Notes: generated by a model from the letters alone, not told the origin. Shown: positions 29,510-38,718, numbered from the stretch's first letter. The stretch: DNA of 64,000 nt from Rhodobiaceae bacterium (GCA_003330885.1 CP030277.1:992001-1056000), one strand, 5' to 3'. Made by a program: numbers and translations.

Positions 29510-29839
29510 ATGATCGACAGACAGGCAAAATTCCATATCGGGCAGATTGTTCAGCATCGATATTTCTCATTTCGGGGAGTGATTTTTGACGTCGATCCAA
29601 CCTTCAACAATACCGAAGAGTGGTGGTTGTCGATCCCCGAGGAAATCAGGCCGCGCAAAGACCAGCCCTATTATCACCTGCTGGCCGAGAATTCCGAGTC
29701 TGAATATGTCGCCTATGTATCGGAACAAAACCTGTTGGAAGATGAGACCGGCGACCCTGTTGGCCATTCAGATGTACCCAAAATGTTTGGTCCTATGGAA
29801 GGCGGCATCTACACCCTAAGGGGTGAAGCGGCGCACTAG
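29510..29839 (+). CDS. hspQ: Heat-shock protein HspQ / YccV-like
   Basis: A 109-residue YccV-like beta-barrel protein. In E. coli HspQ binds hemimethylated oriC DNA and acts as a specificity enhancer of Lon protease. Signatures: KFHIGQIVQHRYFSFRGVIFDVDP, WWLSIPEEIRPRKDQPYYHLL and YVAYVSEQNLLEDETGDPV. ATG 29510 gives the family-length product; the frame is open 33 codons upstream. Common in alphaproteobacteria as a stand-alone gene. Confidence 0.93.
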   Translation: MIDRQAKFHIGQIVQHRYFSFRGVIFDVDPTFNNTEEWWLSIPEEIRPRKDQPYYHLLAENSESEYVAYVSEQNLLEDETGDPVGHSDVPKMFGPMEGGIYTLRGEAAH

Positions 29840-29889
29840 CGGTAAAGACTAACGGTGCCCGACAGAAGGCGCTAAAAAGGACACGGACC

Positions 29890-30612
29890 ATGCGGCGTGA
29901 TACCCGTCCCTACTTCATCCGCCGCCTGCGCGATTCATTTTCAAAGTGGCAAGTTCGACGATTCCTGGAACCTCAATTCGACAAGGTTGGGCCCGGGCTG
30001 GACGTTGCGTACCCGCAAGGTGTGGAGTTGTGGGGCGCGAACATAAGCGCCGGTTCGCATTTGCACCTCCGGGCCGCCAAAGGCAACATGATCCGCCTGG
30101 CTACTTGGGACAGCGGAGACCGTGTTGGGAAAATCCACATTGGCGACTTTGTTCTTATAAGTCCTGGAAATCAGATTATCGCATCGGAGCGGATTACCAT
30201 CGGCAGCAATACAATGATCGCCAGCGGGTGTTACATCTCCGATTCTGATTGGCACGATACCTATGATCGCACCGCCGAGCGGGACAAGTATGCACCCGTG
30301 ACGCTCGAAGAGAACGTGTGGATCGGCAGCCGGGTCATCGTCGGCAAAGGTGTCACGATTGGCAAAAACTCGATCATTGGCGCGGGGTCCGTTGTAACGC
30401 GGGACATCCCGGCAAACGTTATCGCAGCAGGCAATCCGGCCAAGGTCATCAAACAACTGGATCCCGATAAGGAGTTCCGCCTGCGTTCCGACATGTTAGG
30501 TGACAGCGAAGCGCTCTACCACGAAATCGATAAACTGAGCAGATATCTGCTTCGGCATAACACGCTCTTTACGTGGGTGCGCAGCATGATTAAGCCGACG
30601 CGCCGCGACTGA
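29890..30612 (+). CDS. Hexapeptide-repeat acyltransferase
   Basis: A 240-residue left-handed beta-helix acyltransferase (maltose/galactoside O-acetyltransferase-like fold). Repeats include IHIGDFVLISPGNQIIASERITIGSNTMIASGCYIS. The catalytic-type histidine lies in DSDWHDTYDR, and the C-terminal loop reads VWIGSRVIVGKGVTIGKNSIIGAGSVVTRDIPANVIAAGNPAKVI. A basic N-terminal helix (RRLRDSFSKWQVRRFLEPQF) and a basic C-terminus may hold it at the membrane. Acceptor unknown; surface polysaccharide is a reasonable guess. Confidence 0.84.
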   Translation: MRRDTRPYFIRRLRDSFSKWQVRRFLEPQFDKVGPGLDVAYPQGVELWGANISAGSHLHLRAAKGNMIRLATWDSGDRVGKIHIGDFVLISPGNQIIASERITIGSNTMIASGCYISDSDWHDTYDRTAERDKYAPVTLEENVWIGSRVIVGKGVTIGKNSIIGAGSVVTRDIPANVIAAGNPAKVIKQLDPDKEFRLRSDMLGDSEALYHEIDKLSRYLLRHNTLFTWVRSMIKPTRRD

Positions 30613-30667
30613 TCATCTAAGCTGGTCGCCAGTTGATCTGGATCAATGAACAGCGGACGCATTCACG

Positions 30668-30700
30668 TTTTTGTCCTCCAAACGCTATGGAGGACAAAAA
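30668..30700 (+). promoter_or_regulatory. Perfect hairpin sequestering the ribosome site of the 34-residue peptide
   Basis: Left arm TTTTTGTCCTCC (30668-30679), loop of nine (30680-30688), right arm GGAGGACAAAAA (30689-30700): twelve perfect pairs. The right arm contains the Shine-Dalgarno GGAGGA (30689-30694) and ends on the A of the ATG. In RNA this would hide the ribosome site and start codon. It is not terminator-like on either strand, since no T run follows the stem. The AU pairs beside the start could open with heat or ribosome entry. Confidence 0.65.
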
Positions 30701-30804
30701 TGACCGATGCAGATTTTACTTACCTGATGATTGTCGTGGGCGCATTCAGCATGTTTATGCTGGTTCTGGGCTACTACATGTTCAGCGTGCCATCGCGAGA
30801 CTGA
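30700..30804 (+). CDS. 34-residue single-helix membrane peptide
   Basis: ATG 30700 follows GGAGGA by five bases. The product begins MTDADFTY, continues as one hydrophobic helix (LMIVVGAFSMFMLVLGYYMF) and ends SVPSRD. The short acidic N-terminus and basic/polar tail suggest an N-out, single-pass inner-membrane peptide of the kind that acts as a small subunit or modulator of a membrane complex. The partner is unknown. It ends 11 bases before the convergent IalB gene stop. The strong ribosome site inside a perfect hairpin argues for a real, regulated gene. Confidence 0.65.
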   Translation: MTDADFTYLMIVVGAFSMFMLVLGYYMFSVPSRD

Positions 30805-30815
30805 CAATCCAGGCT

Positions 30816-31349
30816 TTAGCTTGGGGCTTGTTGGTCCAGCCAATTGATCCCCGCCGTCATACCGGACAAGCTGACATTCAGCGTGACAGGGCCGTTGCGA
30901 ATATCAACAAAGTCGACAGTCATATTGTTGCCGGCTTTGAGACGTTGAAGGCTGTCCACGGCAACAGGTGATATCGACTGGCAACCAATGGGGATGCAAA
31001 CCTGAAGCGGGATGGCAGCAAGCTCTGTACCATCAACGCTAAATTTTACACCATTGGGCAGATGGGTTCCCAAAGGCACGATCGTGATGGCGTAGTATTC
31101 GTTGTTCGGGTTACGGCCGATGGCAAAAAACAGGGCGACAGACTGGCTCTGCTCAGAACGGATCTCGAAAGATAACGTACAGATATTGTTCGTTCCGTCT
31201 GGGGATGCACATTTCCCTCGCCAGTTGCCGAATTTTTCGACTGTTGAGCCATCAGCAGCCGTGACTGTCTCAGCCTGCGCAGAGATCGAGTTACCCAAGA
31301 AAAACGCAACAACAAATAGCGCAGCTGCGGCACGCCTTAATTCAAACAT
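30816..31349 (-). CDS. Invasion-associated locus B (IalB) family protein
   Basis: A 177-residue exported protein. A signal peptide (ALFVVAFFLGNSISAQA) is followed by the family core: FGNWRGKCASPDGTNNICTLSFEI, VPLGTHLPNGVKFSVDG and PLQVCIPIGCQSISPV, with four cysteines likely forming two disulfides. Named for Bartonella IalB, but the family is widespread in free-living alphaproteobacteria and its role is unclear. Preceded by AGAGGAATTTTTT. Transcribed toward the small membrane peptide gene. Confidence 0.9.
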   Translation of the reverse strand: MFELRRAAAALFVVAFFLGNSISAQAETVTAADGSTVEKFGNWRGKCASPDGTNNICTLSFEIRSEQSQSVALFFAIGRNPNNEYYAITIVPLGTHLPNGVKFSVDGTELAAIPLQVCIPIGCQSISPVAVDSLQRLKAGNNMTVDFVDIRNGPVTLNVSLSGMTAGINWLDQQAPS

Positions 31350-31511
31350 AAAAAATTCCTCTGCTCAGGGGCATCCGCCCCAACGACCCCCGCGTCGATT
31401 CCAGTAGTATAAGCTGTGCGGACCGAAGATGCACACCCGCCTTGCACCTTCCTGGAAAAAGCGCGACAAGCGTTAACGGGGTAGCTTTGTTGGTGTTTTG
31501 GGAGGAATTTT

Positions 31512-33308
31512 ATGGGTCTCGGGCAAAAAGCCACGGTATTTGTATCAAGTGTGTTTGTTGGGCTGGCGAGCGCAACTGCCTTCGCAGAGCCTCAGCACGG
31601 CATCGCCATGCATGGGGCACCGCTTCATGGTTCTGATTTTGCGCACTTTTCCTATGCCAATCCAGACGCGCCCAAAGGCGGAGATCTGAAACTCGCGGCT
31701 ATTGGCAGTTTCGACAGTCTGAACCCCCTCATTATCAAAGGCGTGTCGGGCGGTGGCATAAGAGATTACGTATTTGAGAGCCTCATGGCGCGTGCTTATG
31801 ACGAGCCTTTCTCCCTTTATGGCCTTCTCGCGGAAACCGTTGAAACACCTGACGACAGATCGTGGGTGGAATTTCGCGTCCGAGAAGAAGCGCGGTTTTC
31901 CGACGGCGTTCCGGTCACAGTTGATGATGTCGTCTTTTCGCTGGAAACGCTTCGCGATAAGGGCCGACCCAACCACAAATATTATTATTCGAAAGTCGCA
32001 GAGATTGTGCGGCCCGACGCCCGAACTGTCAGGTTTGTGTTCGGGCCCGACGGCGACAGGGAAATGCCCCTCATCATGGGGCTGATGCCGATTATTCCCA
32101 AACATATCTACGAAACTCGGGCCTTCGATGAAACAAGCCTCGTACCTCCTGTTGGTAGCGGTCCATATGTGATCACAGACGTTGAGCCGGGTGCGCGCCT
32201 CGTCTACTCCCGTTCGCCGGACTATTGGGGCAAAGATCTCCCCGTAAATAGCGGACATTACAACTTCGACCGGCTGATCTACGACTACTTCCGAGATGCC
32301 AATGCATCCTTCGAAGCCTTCAAGGCAGGGCTTTATGACATCCGACCTGAAGATGATCCGACCCGCTGGGCCACCGGGTTTGACACTCCTGCTGTACGCG
32401 ACGGGCGTATTGAGCTGCAAAGTTTCACGAAAGCAACACCATCCGGCATGCGGGCCCTCGTCTACAACACACGCCGTACTGTGTTCAGTGATCCGAAGGT
32501 GCGCGCCGCCCTTGGACTTGTCTTTGATTTCGAGTGGGTAAATACCAATTTCTACTACAGCGCTTACAAGCGCACACAAAGCTTCTATGACGGCTCTGAG
32601 CTTGCAAGCACAGGACGCGCCGCAAGCGAGACTGAACGTGCCCTTCTCGCGCCTTATGCCGGCGTGGTCAGCGACGGCATAATGGCCAACGGCTTTGTTG
32701 CACCGGTGAGTGATGGCACAGCGCGCAATCGTCAGAACCGTCGGGATGCGATTAAGGCGTTGGAGACCGCCGGCTGGGTCATCAAGGACGGTGTGATGGT
32801 TGAGGCTGCATCGGGCCAGCCCCTTTCATTTGAGATCACGGTCGCAACACCTGAAGATCAGAGATTGGCCCTCAACTATTCCGATGCTCTGAAGGGCATC
32901 GGCGTCGAAGGCAATGTTCGGTATGTCGATTCAAGCCAATATCAACAGATTCGGCAGACATATGAATTCGATATGATTTTCAATTTCTGGTACGCGTCCC
33001 TGTCGCCAGGAAATGAACAGAGTTTCTATTGGGGCGTAGACGCTGCCGATCAGGACGGGACCCGCAACTATATGGGCGTGAGGGAACCGGCTGTCGACGG
33101 CATGATAGAAGCCATGCTCGCGGCCCGCGAACGAGAAGAGTTTGTCGCTGCGGTCCGAGCGCTTGACCGGGTTTTGTTGTCTGGTGACTATGTTATTCCT
33201 CTTTTTTACCAGCCAGATCAGTGGGTCGCCCATTGGGCACGATTGAAGCACCCCGAGGAGACATCCCTCTACGGATACAAGATAAACACCTGGTGGGCGG
33301 AGGAGTAA
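31512..33308 (+). CDS. ABC transporter substrate-binding protein, oligopeptide/YejA type
   Basis: A 598-residue periplasmic solute-binding protein of family 5. A signal peptide ends ASATAFA. The region HFSYANPDAPKGGDLKLAAIGSFDSLNPLIIKG matches YejA-like proteins, which serve peptide or microcin-C uptake, and VRFVFGPDGDREMPLIMGLMPIIPKHIYE follows. No permease or ATPase gene is adjacent, so it must be served by a transporter encoded elsewhere. It is linked to the flavin oxidoreductase gene by a single base (stop 33308, ATG 33310). Confidence 0.9.
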   Translation: MGLGQKATVFVSSVFVGLASATAFAEPQHGIAMHGAPLHGSDFAHFSYANPDAPKGGDLKLAAIGSFDSLNPLIIKGVSGGGIRDYVFESLMARAYDEPFSLYGLLAETVETPDDRSWVEFRVREEARFSDGVPVTVDDVVFSLETLRDKGRPNHKYYYSKVAEIVRPDARTVRFVFGPDGDREMPLIMGLMPIIPKHIYETRAFDETSLVPPVGSGPYVITDVEPGARLVYSRSPDYWGKDLPVNSGHYNFDRLIYDYFRDANASFEAFKAGLYDIRPEDDPTRWATGFDTPAVRDGRIELQSFTKATPSGMRALVYNTRRTVFSDPKVRAALGLVFDFEWVNTNFYYSAYKRTQSFYDGSELASTGRAASETERALLAPYAGVVSDGIMANGFVAPVSDGTARNRQNRRDAIKALETAGWVIKDGVMVEAASGQPLSFEITVATPEDQRLALNYSDALKGIGVEGNVRYVDSSQYQQIRQTYEFDMIFNFWYASLSPGNEQSFYWGVDAADQDGTRNYMGVREPAVDGMIEAMLAAREREEFVAAVRALDRVLLSGDYVIPLFYQPDQWVAHWARLKHPEETSLYGYKINTWWAEE

Positions 33309-33309
33309 A

Positions 33310-34227
33310 ATGCCGCTGCCTGATTGCCTGAAAGGAAAGCTGAAGCTGCCGCTGATTGCGGCCCCGATGTTTCTCGTTTCTGGTCCCGACCTGGTCGTCG
33401 CGGCGTGCCAGCAGGGAATTGTTGGGAGCTTCCCCACGCCCAACGCTCGAACTCCTGCCATCCTGGACGAGTGGCTGGATGACGTCGCCAACAGGTTGGC
33501 CGACGTCCCAGATGCTGGCCCGCTCGCCGCCAACTTAGTTGTTCACCCATCGAATGATCGTCTCGAAGATGATCTCGCTCTGGTTGAAAAATACAAAGTA
33601 CCGCTGGTGATCACGGCGCTAGGGAGCCCGCGCAAGATCGTTGACCGGGTCCATGCATATGGGGGCGCTGTGTTTGCTGATGTGAATTCTGTGCGGTTTG
33701 CCCGCAAGGCGGCTGATGCAGGTGTTGATGGTCTTGTCCTCGTTGCTGCTGGTGCTGGCGGTCACACCGGCAATATGACGGGGTTTGCCTTCGTGCCGGC
33801 AGTCCGTGAGTTTTTCGACGGCACGATTGTCCTTGGCGGGGGCATTGGAGACGGGCGGGCGATTAAGGCAGCGGAGGTTCTGGGCGCTGATCTCGCGTAT
33901 ATGGGCACAAGGTTCATCGCCACCAATGAAAGCCTGGCACACAGCGACTACCGACAGATGCTAGTCGACAGCACAATTGATGACCTTATCCTCACCAATG
34001 CTGTGACAGGCGTTGATGCGAATTGGCTGCGACAATCGCTCATTACAGCGGGCATGAACCCAAATGCGTTAGAAAAGGACCCGGACGTGAATTTCACCGA
34101 CCCGCAGTCCGGAGTGAAACGATGGGCCAACACATGGTCAGCAGGACATGGCGTAGGTGTCATTGACCGTGTGGAGAGCGTCCAGTCACTGGTCGGTCAG
34201 TTGCATCGAGAGTATCAGTCAGCTTAG
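33310..34227 (+). CDS. Nitronate monooxygenase-like flavin oxidoreductase
   Basis: A 305-residue FMN-binding TIM-barrel of the 2-nitropropane dioxygenase/nitronate monooxygenase family. Signatures: LPLIAAPMFLVSGPDLVVAACQQGIVGSFPTPNART, GVDGLVLVAAGAGGHTGNM, IVLGGGIGDGRAI and LGADLAYMGTRFIATNES. The GGHTG-type loop carries the candidate catalytic histidine. GAGGAG lies four bases upstream of ATG 33310, inside the end of the binding-protein gene. True substrate unknown; enoyl reductase members share this fold. Confidence 0.88.
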   Translation: MPLPDCLKGKLKLPLIAAPMFLVSGPDLVVAACQQGIVGSFPTPNARTPAILDEWLDDVANRLADVPDAGPLAANLVVHPSNDRLEDDLALVEKYKVPLVITALGSPRKIVDRVHAYGGAVFADVNSVRFARKAADAGVDGLVLVAAGAGGHTGNMTGFAFVPAVREFFDGTIVLGGGIGDGRAIKAAEVLGADLAYMGTRFIATNESLAHSDYRQMLVDSTIDDLILTNAVTGVDANWLRQSLITAGMNPNALEKDPDVNFTDPQSGVKRWANTWSAGHGVGVIDRVESVQSLVGQLHREYQSA

Positions 34228-34389
34228 GTCCTGGACCAATGTCTGCTGCTGTCATTTATTTCGGCTTTCATTCGACTTGAAATTTGCTGCAATGCACAAC
34301 GTCTGAGTTTTTCCGAAAACACACTTATGCTTCCGTGGACGTCAGACTCCCATTAGGCTCACTGCAATCAAAAATGGGAGGAATTTATT

Positions 34390-35568
34390 ATGGCTTATGC
34401 CCCGGATACTCGCGCCTTTTATGACGCAGACAGCCACATTATGGAGCTGCCGAATTTCCTGAAGGACTACGCGGACCCGAAGCTGCGGGATCAGATTCCG
34501 GAGGTGAGCTACAGCGCCTCACTCGTCACAGATGAAGAAGTCGCGGAGATTATGGATCAGGGCGGCAAGCATAGCCGCGAACATGTGCAGAGCATGATTG
34601 ATTTGGGCGACACCCTGATCAACACATCCAAAGAAATTCAGGCGCTTGGGGCTTTTGACAAGTCGGACCGAAAGGTCGCCATGGACATGCTGGGCTTCAA
34701 GAAGCAGCTTGTTTTCGCAACCCACTCTGTGGTCATGCCTTTCCATCCAAGCTCGAAGACCTCCTCTGAACTCCGATATGGCGCGACCCGTGCCCACAAT
34801 CGTCACATGGCCGACTTCTGCTCAGACGATGACCGCTTGATGGGTGTTGGTGTTGTTCCGCTTGATGATCCTGCACTCGCGATCGAGGAACTTGAGTTCG
34901 CGCTGAAGAATGGCATGGAGGCAATCTGGGTGCCGCACCGTGCGCCTATTGGTTTTGCGCCAGGTCACGTGGACCTGGAGCCCTTTTGGGCACGACTTGC
35001 TGAAAGCGGCACACCCTTCGTTCTTCATGTTGGTGGATCACCACTACAGGCGCTTAAATCCTGGAGCAATAATGGCCGTAAGGCAGTGAAGGACTGGATG
35101 GGCGGTGGCGAAAATGTGCGGAGCAAAGATGCGGCGCTGATGCATCAGCCACCGGAAACCTTTGTCAGCATGATGGTGATGGATGGTGTTTTTGAACGTC
35201 ACCCAAACCTCCGCGGTGCGGCAGTGGAACTAGGCGCAGGCTGGGTACCGGAGATGCTTCGGCGGCTGGACGACATCACGAAAATCTATAGCCGAGTTGA
35301 TGAATCCATTCGGTTCGACCGCAAGCCATCAGAACAACTGACCCAACAAATGGGCTTCACACCCTTCCCGCATGAGGATGTCTCGCGTCTGATTGATGAC
35401 TCGAACTCGGAGCTCTATCTCTTCAGCAGCGATTATCCGCATGTTGAAGGGGGGCGCGATCCAATCCGGAAGTTCGAGAAATACCTGGCGGATAGCGCGG
35501 AAGCCATCAAAGACAATTTCTATGCGGAGAACTTCCTGCGCCTCTTCCCGGAGGCACGGGTAGGCTAA
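34390..35568 (+). CDS. Amidohydrolase family (ACMSD-like) TIM-barrel protein
   Basis: A 392-residue protein of the amidohydrolase_2 group, which contains decarboxylases and hydrolases with one metal. The N-terminal DADSHIMELPNFL replaces the usual DxHxH metal motif with D-S-H, as in several members of this branch. FVLHVGGSP supplies a strand-5 histidine, and FSSDYPHVEGGRDP the terminal aspartate. GGGAGGAATTTATT precedes the ATG. The 162-base gap upstream holds no gene. The stop overlaps that of the convergent VOC gene. Confidence 0.87.
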   Translation: MAYAPDTRAFYDADSHIMELPNFLKDYADPKLRDQIPEVSYSASLVTDEEVAEIMDQGGKHSREHVQSMIDLGDTLINTSKEIQALGAFDKSDRKVAMDMLGFKKQLVFATHSVVMPFHPSSKTSSELRYGATRAHNRHMADFCSDDDRLMGVGVVPLDDPALAIEELEFALKNGMEAIWVPHRAPIGFAPGHVDLEPFWARLAESGTPFVLHVGGSPLQALKSWSNNGRKAVKDWMGGGENVRSKDAALMHQPPETFVSMMVMDGVFERHPNLRGAAVELGAGWVPEMLRRLDDITKIYSRVDESIRFDRKPSEQLTQQMGFTPFPHEDVSRLIDDSNSELYLFSSDYPHVEGGRDPIRKFEKYLADSAEAIKDNFYAENFLRLFPEARVG

Positions 35569-36155
35569 TCCGCTGCAAATAATTGAAGACGCGCCTGTTT
35601 GATCGCACGCGTTTTCTCTTCCCATTCTCGAATATGCTTTTCCATGTGCGCTGCTTCGTTGTCGAGATAGGCGTCATGGTTCTTGTCGCGAACAGTGATC
35701 TCACACGCAAGTCCGCTTGGGTCGAAGAAATAGATGGAATGGCAAAATTCATGGTCGATAGGTCCAGCGCAGGGCACTTTCGCTTCAGCTAGGCGGTCCA
35801 TGAACTTTTGCTGTTCTTCCATCGTCTCCACTTCAAAGGCGAAATGGTAATCTTCAATGCCATCCTTGATGTTGAACTGATCATCTTCAGCGCTCGTTGG
35901 TGCATCAAAAAAGGCAATGTAATTGCCGTCTGCCATTTTGAAGAAAAGATGCATAAAGGGCCTGTCGGCGCCACTAGGATCTTTATCAAAGGCGAGCGCC
36001 GCGGCGGGTTCTAGTCCCAGAATGTCGCCGTAGAATTTCTTGGTTTCTTCCGCATCACGACACCGGTAGGCAATATGGTGAAAGCCCTTGATGATTGGTG
36101 CAGGGGTTTTCATCTCGCCAAGATGATCGACAGTTCCATGTAGTTCCCGTCCCAT
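35565..36155 (-). CDS. VOC (glyoxalase/dioxygenase superfamily) protein
   Basis: A 196-residue vicinal-oxygen-chelate protein. Two beta-alpha-beta-beta-beta modules are visible: IKGFHHIAYRCRDAEETKKFYGDILGLEP with a candidate metal histidine in FHHIAY, and DYHFAFEVETMEEQQKFMDRLAEA followed by IYFFDPSGLACEITVRD with a candidate glutamate. An extra helical tail is rich in charged residues. Substrate unknown. Convergent with the amidohydrolase; the two stops share bases 35565-35568. Confidence 0.87.
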   Translation of the reverse strand: MGRELHGTVDHLGEMKTPAPIIKGFHHIAYRCRDAEETKKFYGDILGLEPAAALAFDKDPSGADRPFMHLFFKMADGNYIAFFDAPTSAEDDQFNIKDGIEDYHFAFEVETMEEQQKFMDRLAEAKVPCAGPIDHEFCHSIYFFDPSGLACEITVRDKNHDAYLDNEAAHMEKHIREWEEKTRAIKQARLQLFAAD

Positions 36156-36234
36156 AGCGCAGCTCCTCCTATGTCATGGGGAAAACCCTATCACGAAGGA
36201 GGCAGATGTCACGCCAGACTGAAATCACGTCGCG

Positions 36235-36975
36235 TCAAGCGGGGTCACGAGCGAAAATGGCTTCTAGGCTATTCATGTTCATGCCGTGTTTGACGTAATT
36301 GTAGGGCGTCAAATTGACTGCCTTGATCATGACCCGTTCGATCTTGGTGCCTCCATTTTCATTGGGGACCATGTCGAAATCGAGCACGTTGATGCACGCT
36401 GTATCCTGCTCGAAGGCGCGGACTGCTGAAAGTCCGCCCCCGCTCGCCCAGCCGAGGATCAAGCGGTTAATGCCCTCATGCGCGGCGATCAGCATGGTGT
36501 GCCATCCCGGTTCGCCGAGCAGGCGTTCGATTGAAGCAACGGAGCGCGCCATGGCGTCGGCAAATGCTTCTCCGCCGGGAAGCATGGACGCGCCTGGTTC
36601 ACCGGCAATGTCGAAGTGAAACGCCATTTTGGCTGCCATCTCTGCGCGGCTTTTGACGTGGCCATAATCGCCGCCATGCACCTCAACCAACCCAGAATCG
36701 ATTTCCAGGGCTGGCGCGGTACCAGAAGGTTGTGCGGCCAGAACATATTCGGCCGTCTGCTGAGTTCGCGGATAGCCAGAACAGACCGCCCGGTCGAAAG
36801 AGACGTGTGACAGGGCAATGCCAGCAGCCTTTGCCTGTTCCTGGCCAAGTGGCGTTAGGGGCACGACGGAGAAGTCGCCCCCGGCCTCTCTGATTTCTTT
36901 TCCGAAATAGTCAACATGACCGTGGCGCATCAGATAGATACGCCGGCGGCCTGTTGTGCCAGGCAATGCAGACAT
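36235..36975 (-). CDS. Histidine phosphatase (phosphoglycerate-mutase-like) family protein
   Basis: A 246-residue phosphohistidine-fold protein. The catalytic RHG appears at residues 17-19 (YLMRHGHVDYFG), the second arginine in CSGYPRTQQTAEYVL, and the second histidine in MLIAAHEGINRLIL. Probably a phosphatase rather than a glycolytic mutase. It lies 13 bases downstream of the racemase gene on the same strand, so a phosphatase acting on a CoA or acid intermediate is possible, but unproven. Confidence 0.88.
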   Translation of the reverse strand: MSALPGTTGRRRIYLMRHGHVDYFGKEIREAGGDFSVVPLTPLGQEQAKAAGIALSHVSFDRAVCSGYPRTQQTAEYVLAAQPSGTAPALEIDSGLVEVHGGDYGHVKSRAEMAAKMAFHFDIAGEPGASMLPGGEAFADAMARSVASIERLLGEPGWHTMLIAAHEGINRLILGWASGGGLSAVRAFEQDTACINVLDFDMVPNENGGTKIERVMIKAVNLTPYNYVKHGMNMNSLEAIFARDPA

Positions 36976-36988
36976 GGAACGCCTCTAC

Positions 36989-38119
36989 TTAAATCGCACC
37001 AGATGATTTCAATGCATCAATATCGCCTGCAGAAAAACCCCAATCGGACAGTGCTTCGTCATTGTGAGCACCAACGCCAGGAGGTGGACCCTGAATTTCA
37101 GAAGGCGTGCCTGAGAAGCGCGGTGCGACGTTTGGCTGTTTCACTCCGTCAATTTCAACGATCGTTTGCCGTTCTTTGTTGTGGGGATGATCGATCGCTT
37201 CATCAAGTCCAAGGACTGGAGCGAAACAGATGTCTGTCCCTTCCATCAACTCGGACCATTCATCACGTGTTTTGGTTTTGAAGATCCCTTCGATCTTCTC
37301 TTTCATCTCAGGCCATTTTGCCCGGTCCATTTGCGCGTCCCACAGATCTTCTGTGAGGCCCGCCTTTTCGCGCAGAAGCGCATAGAATTGAGGTTCGATG
37401 GATCCAATGGAGATGTATTTGCCATCAGAGGTTTCATAGGTGTCGTAAAAATGCGCACCACCATCCAGCATGTTGGTGCCTTTTTCCGGCTGCCACATGC
37501 CCGATGCGGTGAATCCAAAGAACATCGACATGAGCGACGCGGACCCATCCGTCATCGCGCAATCCACGACCTGCCCCTTGCCTGTGGTTCGCGCGCTCGT
37601 GAGTGCCGAGACCATTCCGAGTGCCAGGTAAAGAGCGCCACCACCAAAGTCGCCAACAAGATTAAGAGGGGGAACTGGTTTCTCACCAGGCCGACCAATT
37701 GCATGAAGAGCGCCTGTCAGTGAAATATAATTGATATCGTGCCCAGCGGCCTGAGCGAGTGGGCCATACTGCCCCCAGCCGGTCATACGACCATAAACGA
37801 GTTTTGGATTCCGCTTGAGGCACACGTCAGGGCCAAGACCTAGGCGCTCCATCACACCAGGACGGAAGCCTTCCTGAAGCATGTCCGCTTCTTCGATCAG
37901 CTTCAGACAGGCTTCGACAGCTTCCGGGTTTTTCAGGTCCATCGCGACAGACCGCCGTCCACGAGCGCCGACTTCGAATTTTGAGCCCCCACCGCCCCCT
38001 TTGCGGTCAATGCGCACCACGTCGGCACCCATGTCGGACAGAAGCATGCCACAAAACGGTCCAGGCCCGATCCCGGCGAATTCAACGATTTTCACTCCTG
38101 CGAGCGGTCCCTTGCCCAT
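36989..38119 (-). CDS. Alpha-methylacyl-CoA racemase / CaiB-BaiF family protein
   Basis: A 376-residue family III CoA-transferase-fold enzyme. H127 and D157 (in [17 protein letters not shown] and [13 protein letters not shown]) occupy the positions of the catalytic His126 and Asp156 of Mycobacterium tuberculosis MCR, so racemase activity is more likely than CoA transfer. The N-terminal [27 protein letters not shown] is standard. It would epimerise the 2-methyl group of branched acyl-CoAs before beta-oxidation. Co-directional with the histidine phosphatase. Confidence 0.92.
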   Translation of the reverse strand: MGKGPLAGVKIVEFAGIGPGPFCGMLLSDMGADVVRIDRKGGGGGSKFEVGARGRRSVAMDLKNPEAVEACLKLIEEADMLQEGFRPGVMERLGLGPDVCLKRNPKLVYGRMTGWGQYGPLAQAAGHDINYISLTGALHAIGRPGEKPVPPLNLVGDFGGGALYLALGMVSALTSARTTGKGQVVDCAMTDGSASLMSMFFGFTASGMWQPEKGTNMLDGGAHFYDTYETSDGKYISIGSIEPQFYALLREKAGLTEDLWDAQMDRAKWPEMKEKIEGIFKTKTRDEWSELMEGTDICFAPVLGLDEAIDHPHNKERQTIVEIDGVKQPNVAPRFSGTPSEIQGPPPGVGAHNDEALSDWGFSAGDIDALKSSGAI

Positions 38120-38224
38120 GGCATTCTCCCTGATTTTGCGTTTGTTGTTACGGTTTTACCCTCGCGAGAGGGGCTGCGTAAACCATGCAGACCGCTCCGT
38201 CTGAGTGACGCAGGGGCGCACTGC

Positions 38225-38656
38225 TTATTCCTGTCGCGATCTGGTCATAAGGAACGGAGTTGCGGAGGAACTGAACCCAAATCGCTCATAAAACGGTTCG
38301 GTGCCGGGCGTTGCATGAAGCGTCACGGTGGCATCATCGCGGACTTCCCGATCCACGAGCTTGAGCAGGTGCTGCAGGACGGCACTTCCGAAACCCTGTC
38401 CGTGAAGATGAGGTAGCACCGCGATATCAGACAGGTGGGCGTAGTGAGCACCGGAGCCGCTGGCTCTTCCCATGCCAGCGAGCCTGCCCTGATCCCACGC
38501 AGTCACAACATGCCTAGCGTTAACGATCAGATCGCGGGCCTGACTGATGGTACGCGACTCCCAACCGACACCGTCAGCGATCACTTGGTATCCGTCCGGT
38601 GTCAGCCCCCCAGCCTTCACATTGATGCTGGTTTTTCCCTCAACTGGTGTTGCCAC
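38225..38656 (-). CDS. GNAT family N-acetyltransferase
   Basis: About 143 residues with the acetyl-CoA loop LSDIAVLPHLHGQGFGSAVLQHLL (Q-x-x-G-x-G/A type) and the C-terminal YERFGFSSS strand of the GNAT fold. The GTG at 38656 is chosen because GGGGG lies just upstream; a TTG at 38680 is possible. Acceptor unknown. Divergent from the CoA-ligase gene by about 60 bases. Confidence 0.82.
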   Translation of the reverse strand: MATPVEGKTSINVKAGGLTPDGYQVIADGVGWESRTISQARDLIVNARHVVTAWDQGRLAGMGRASGSGAHYAHLSDIAVLPHLHGQGFGSAVLQHLLKLVDREVRDDATVTLHATPGTEPFYERFGFSSSATPFLMTRSRQE

Positions 38657-38718
38657 CCTACCCCCAAAAACTCGTGCCAATACTTGGCAATGCCCTACAG
38701 CCGCTGTAGACCAAGCTT

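Noticed and set aside
30668-30700. Hairpin read as a transcription terminator
   Set aside because: On both strands the stem is followed by A rather than T, and it encloses a ribosome site directly before a coding frame.
30633-30971. 112-residue plus-strand frame across the small membrane gene
   Set aside because: Out of frame with the peptide that has the GGAGGA site, and it overlaps the IalB gene; composition is not protein-like.
31545-32579. 344-residue open frame on the minus strand
   Set aside because: Lies entirely inside the solute-binding protein gene, which has a full family match and signal peptide; no ribosome site and no recognisable domain, so it is an antisense shadow.
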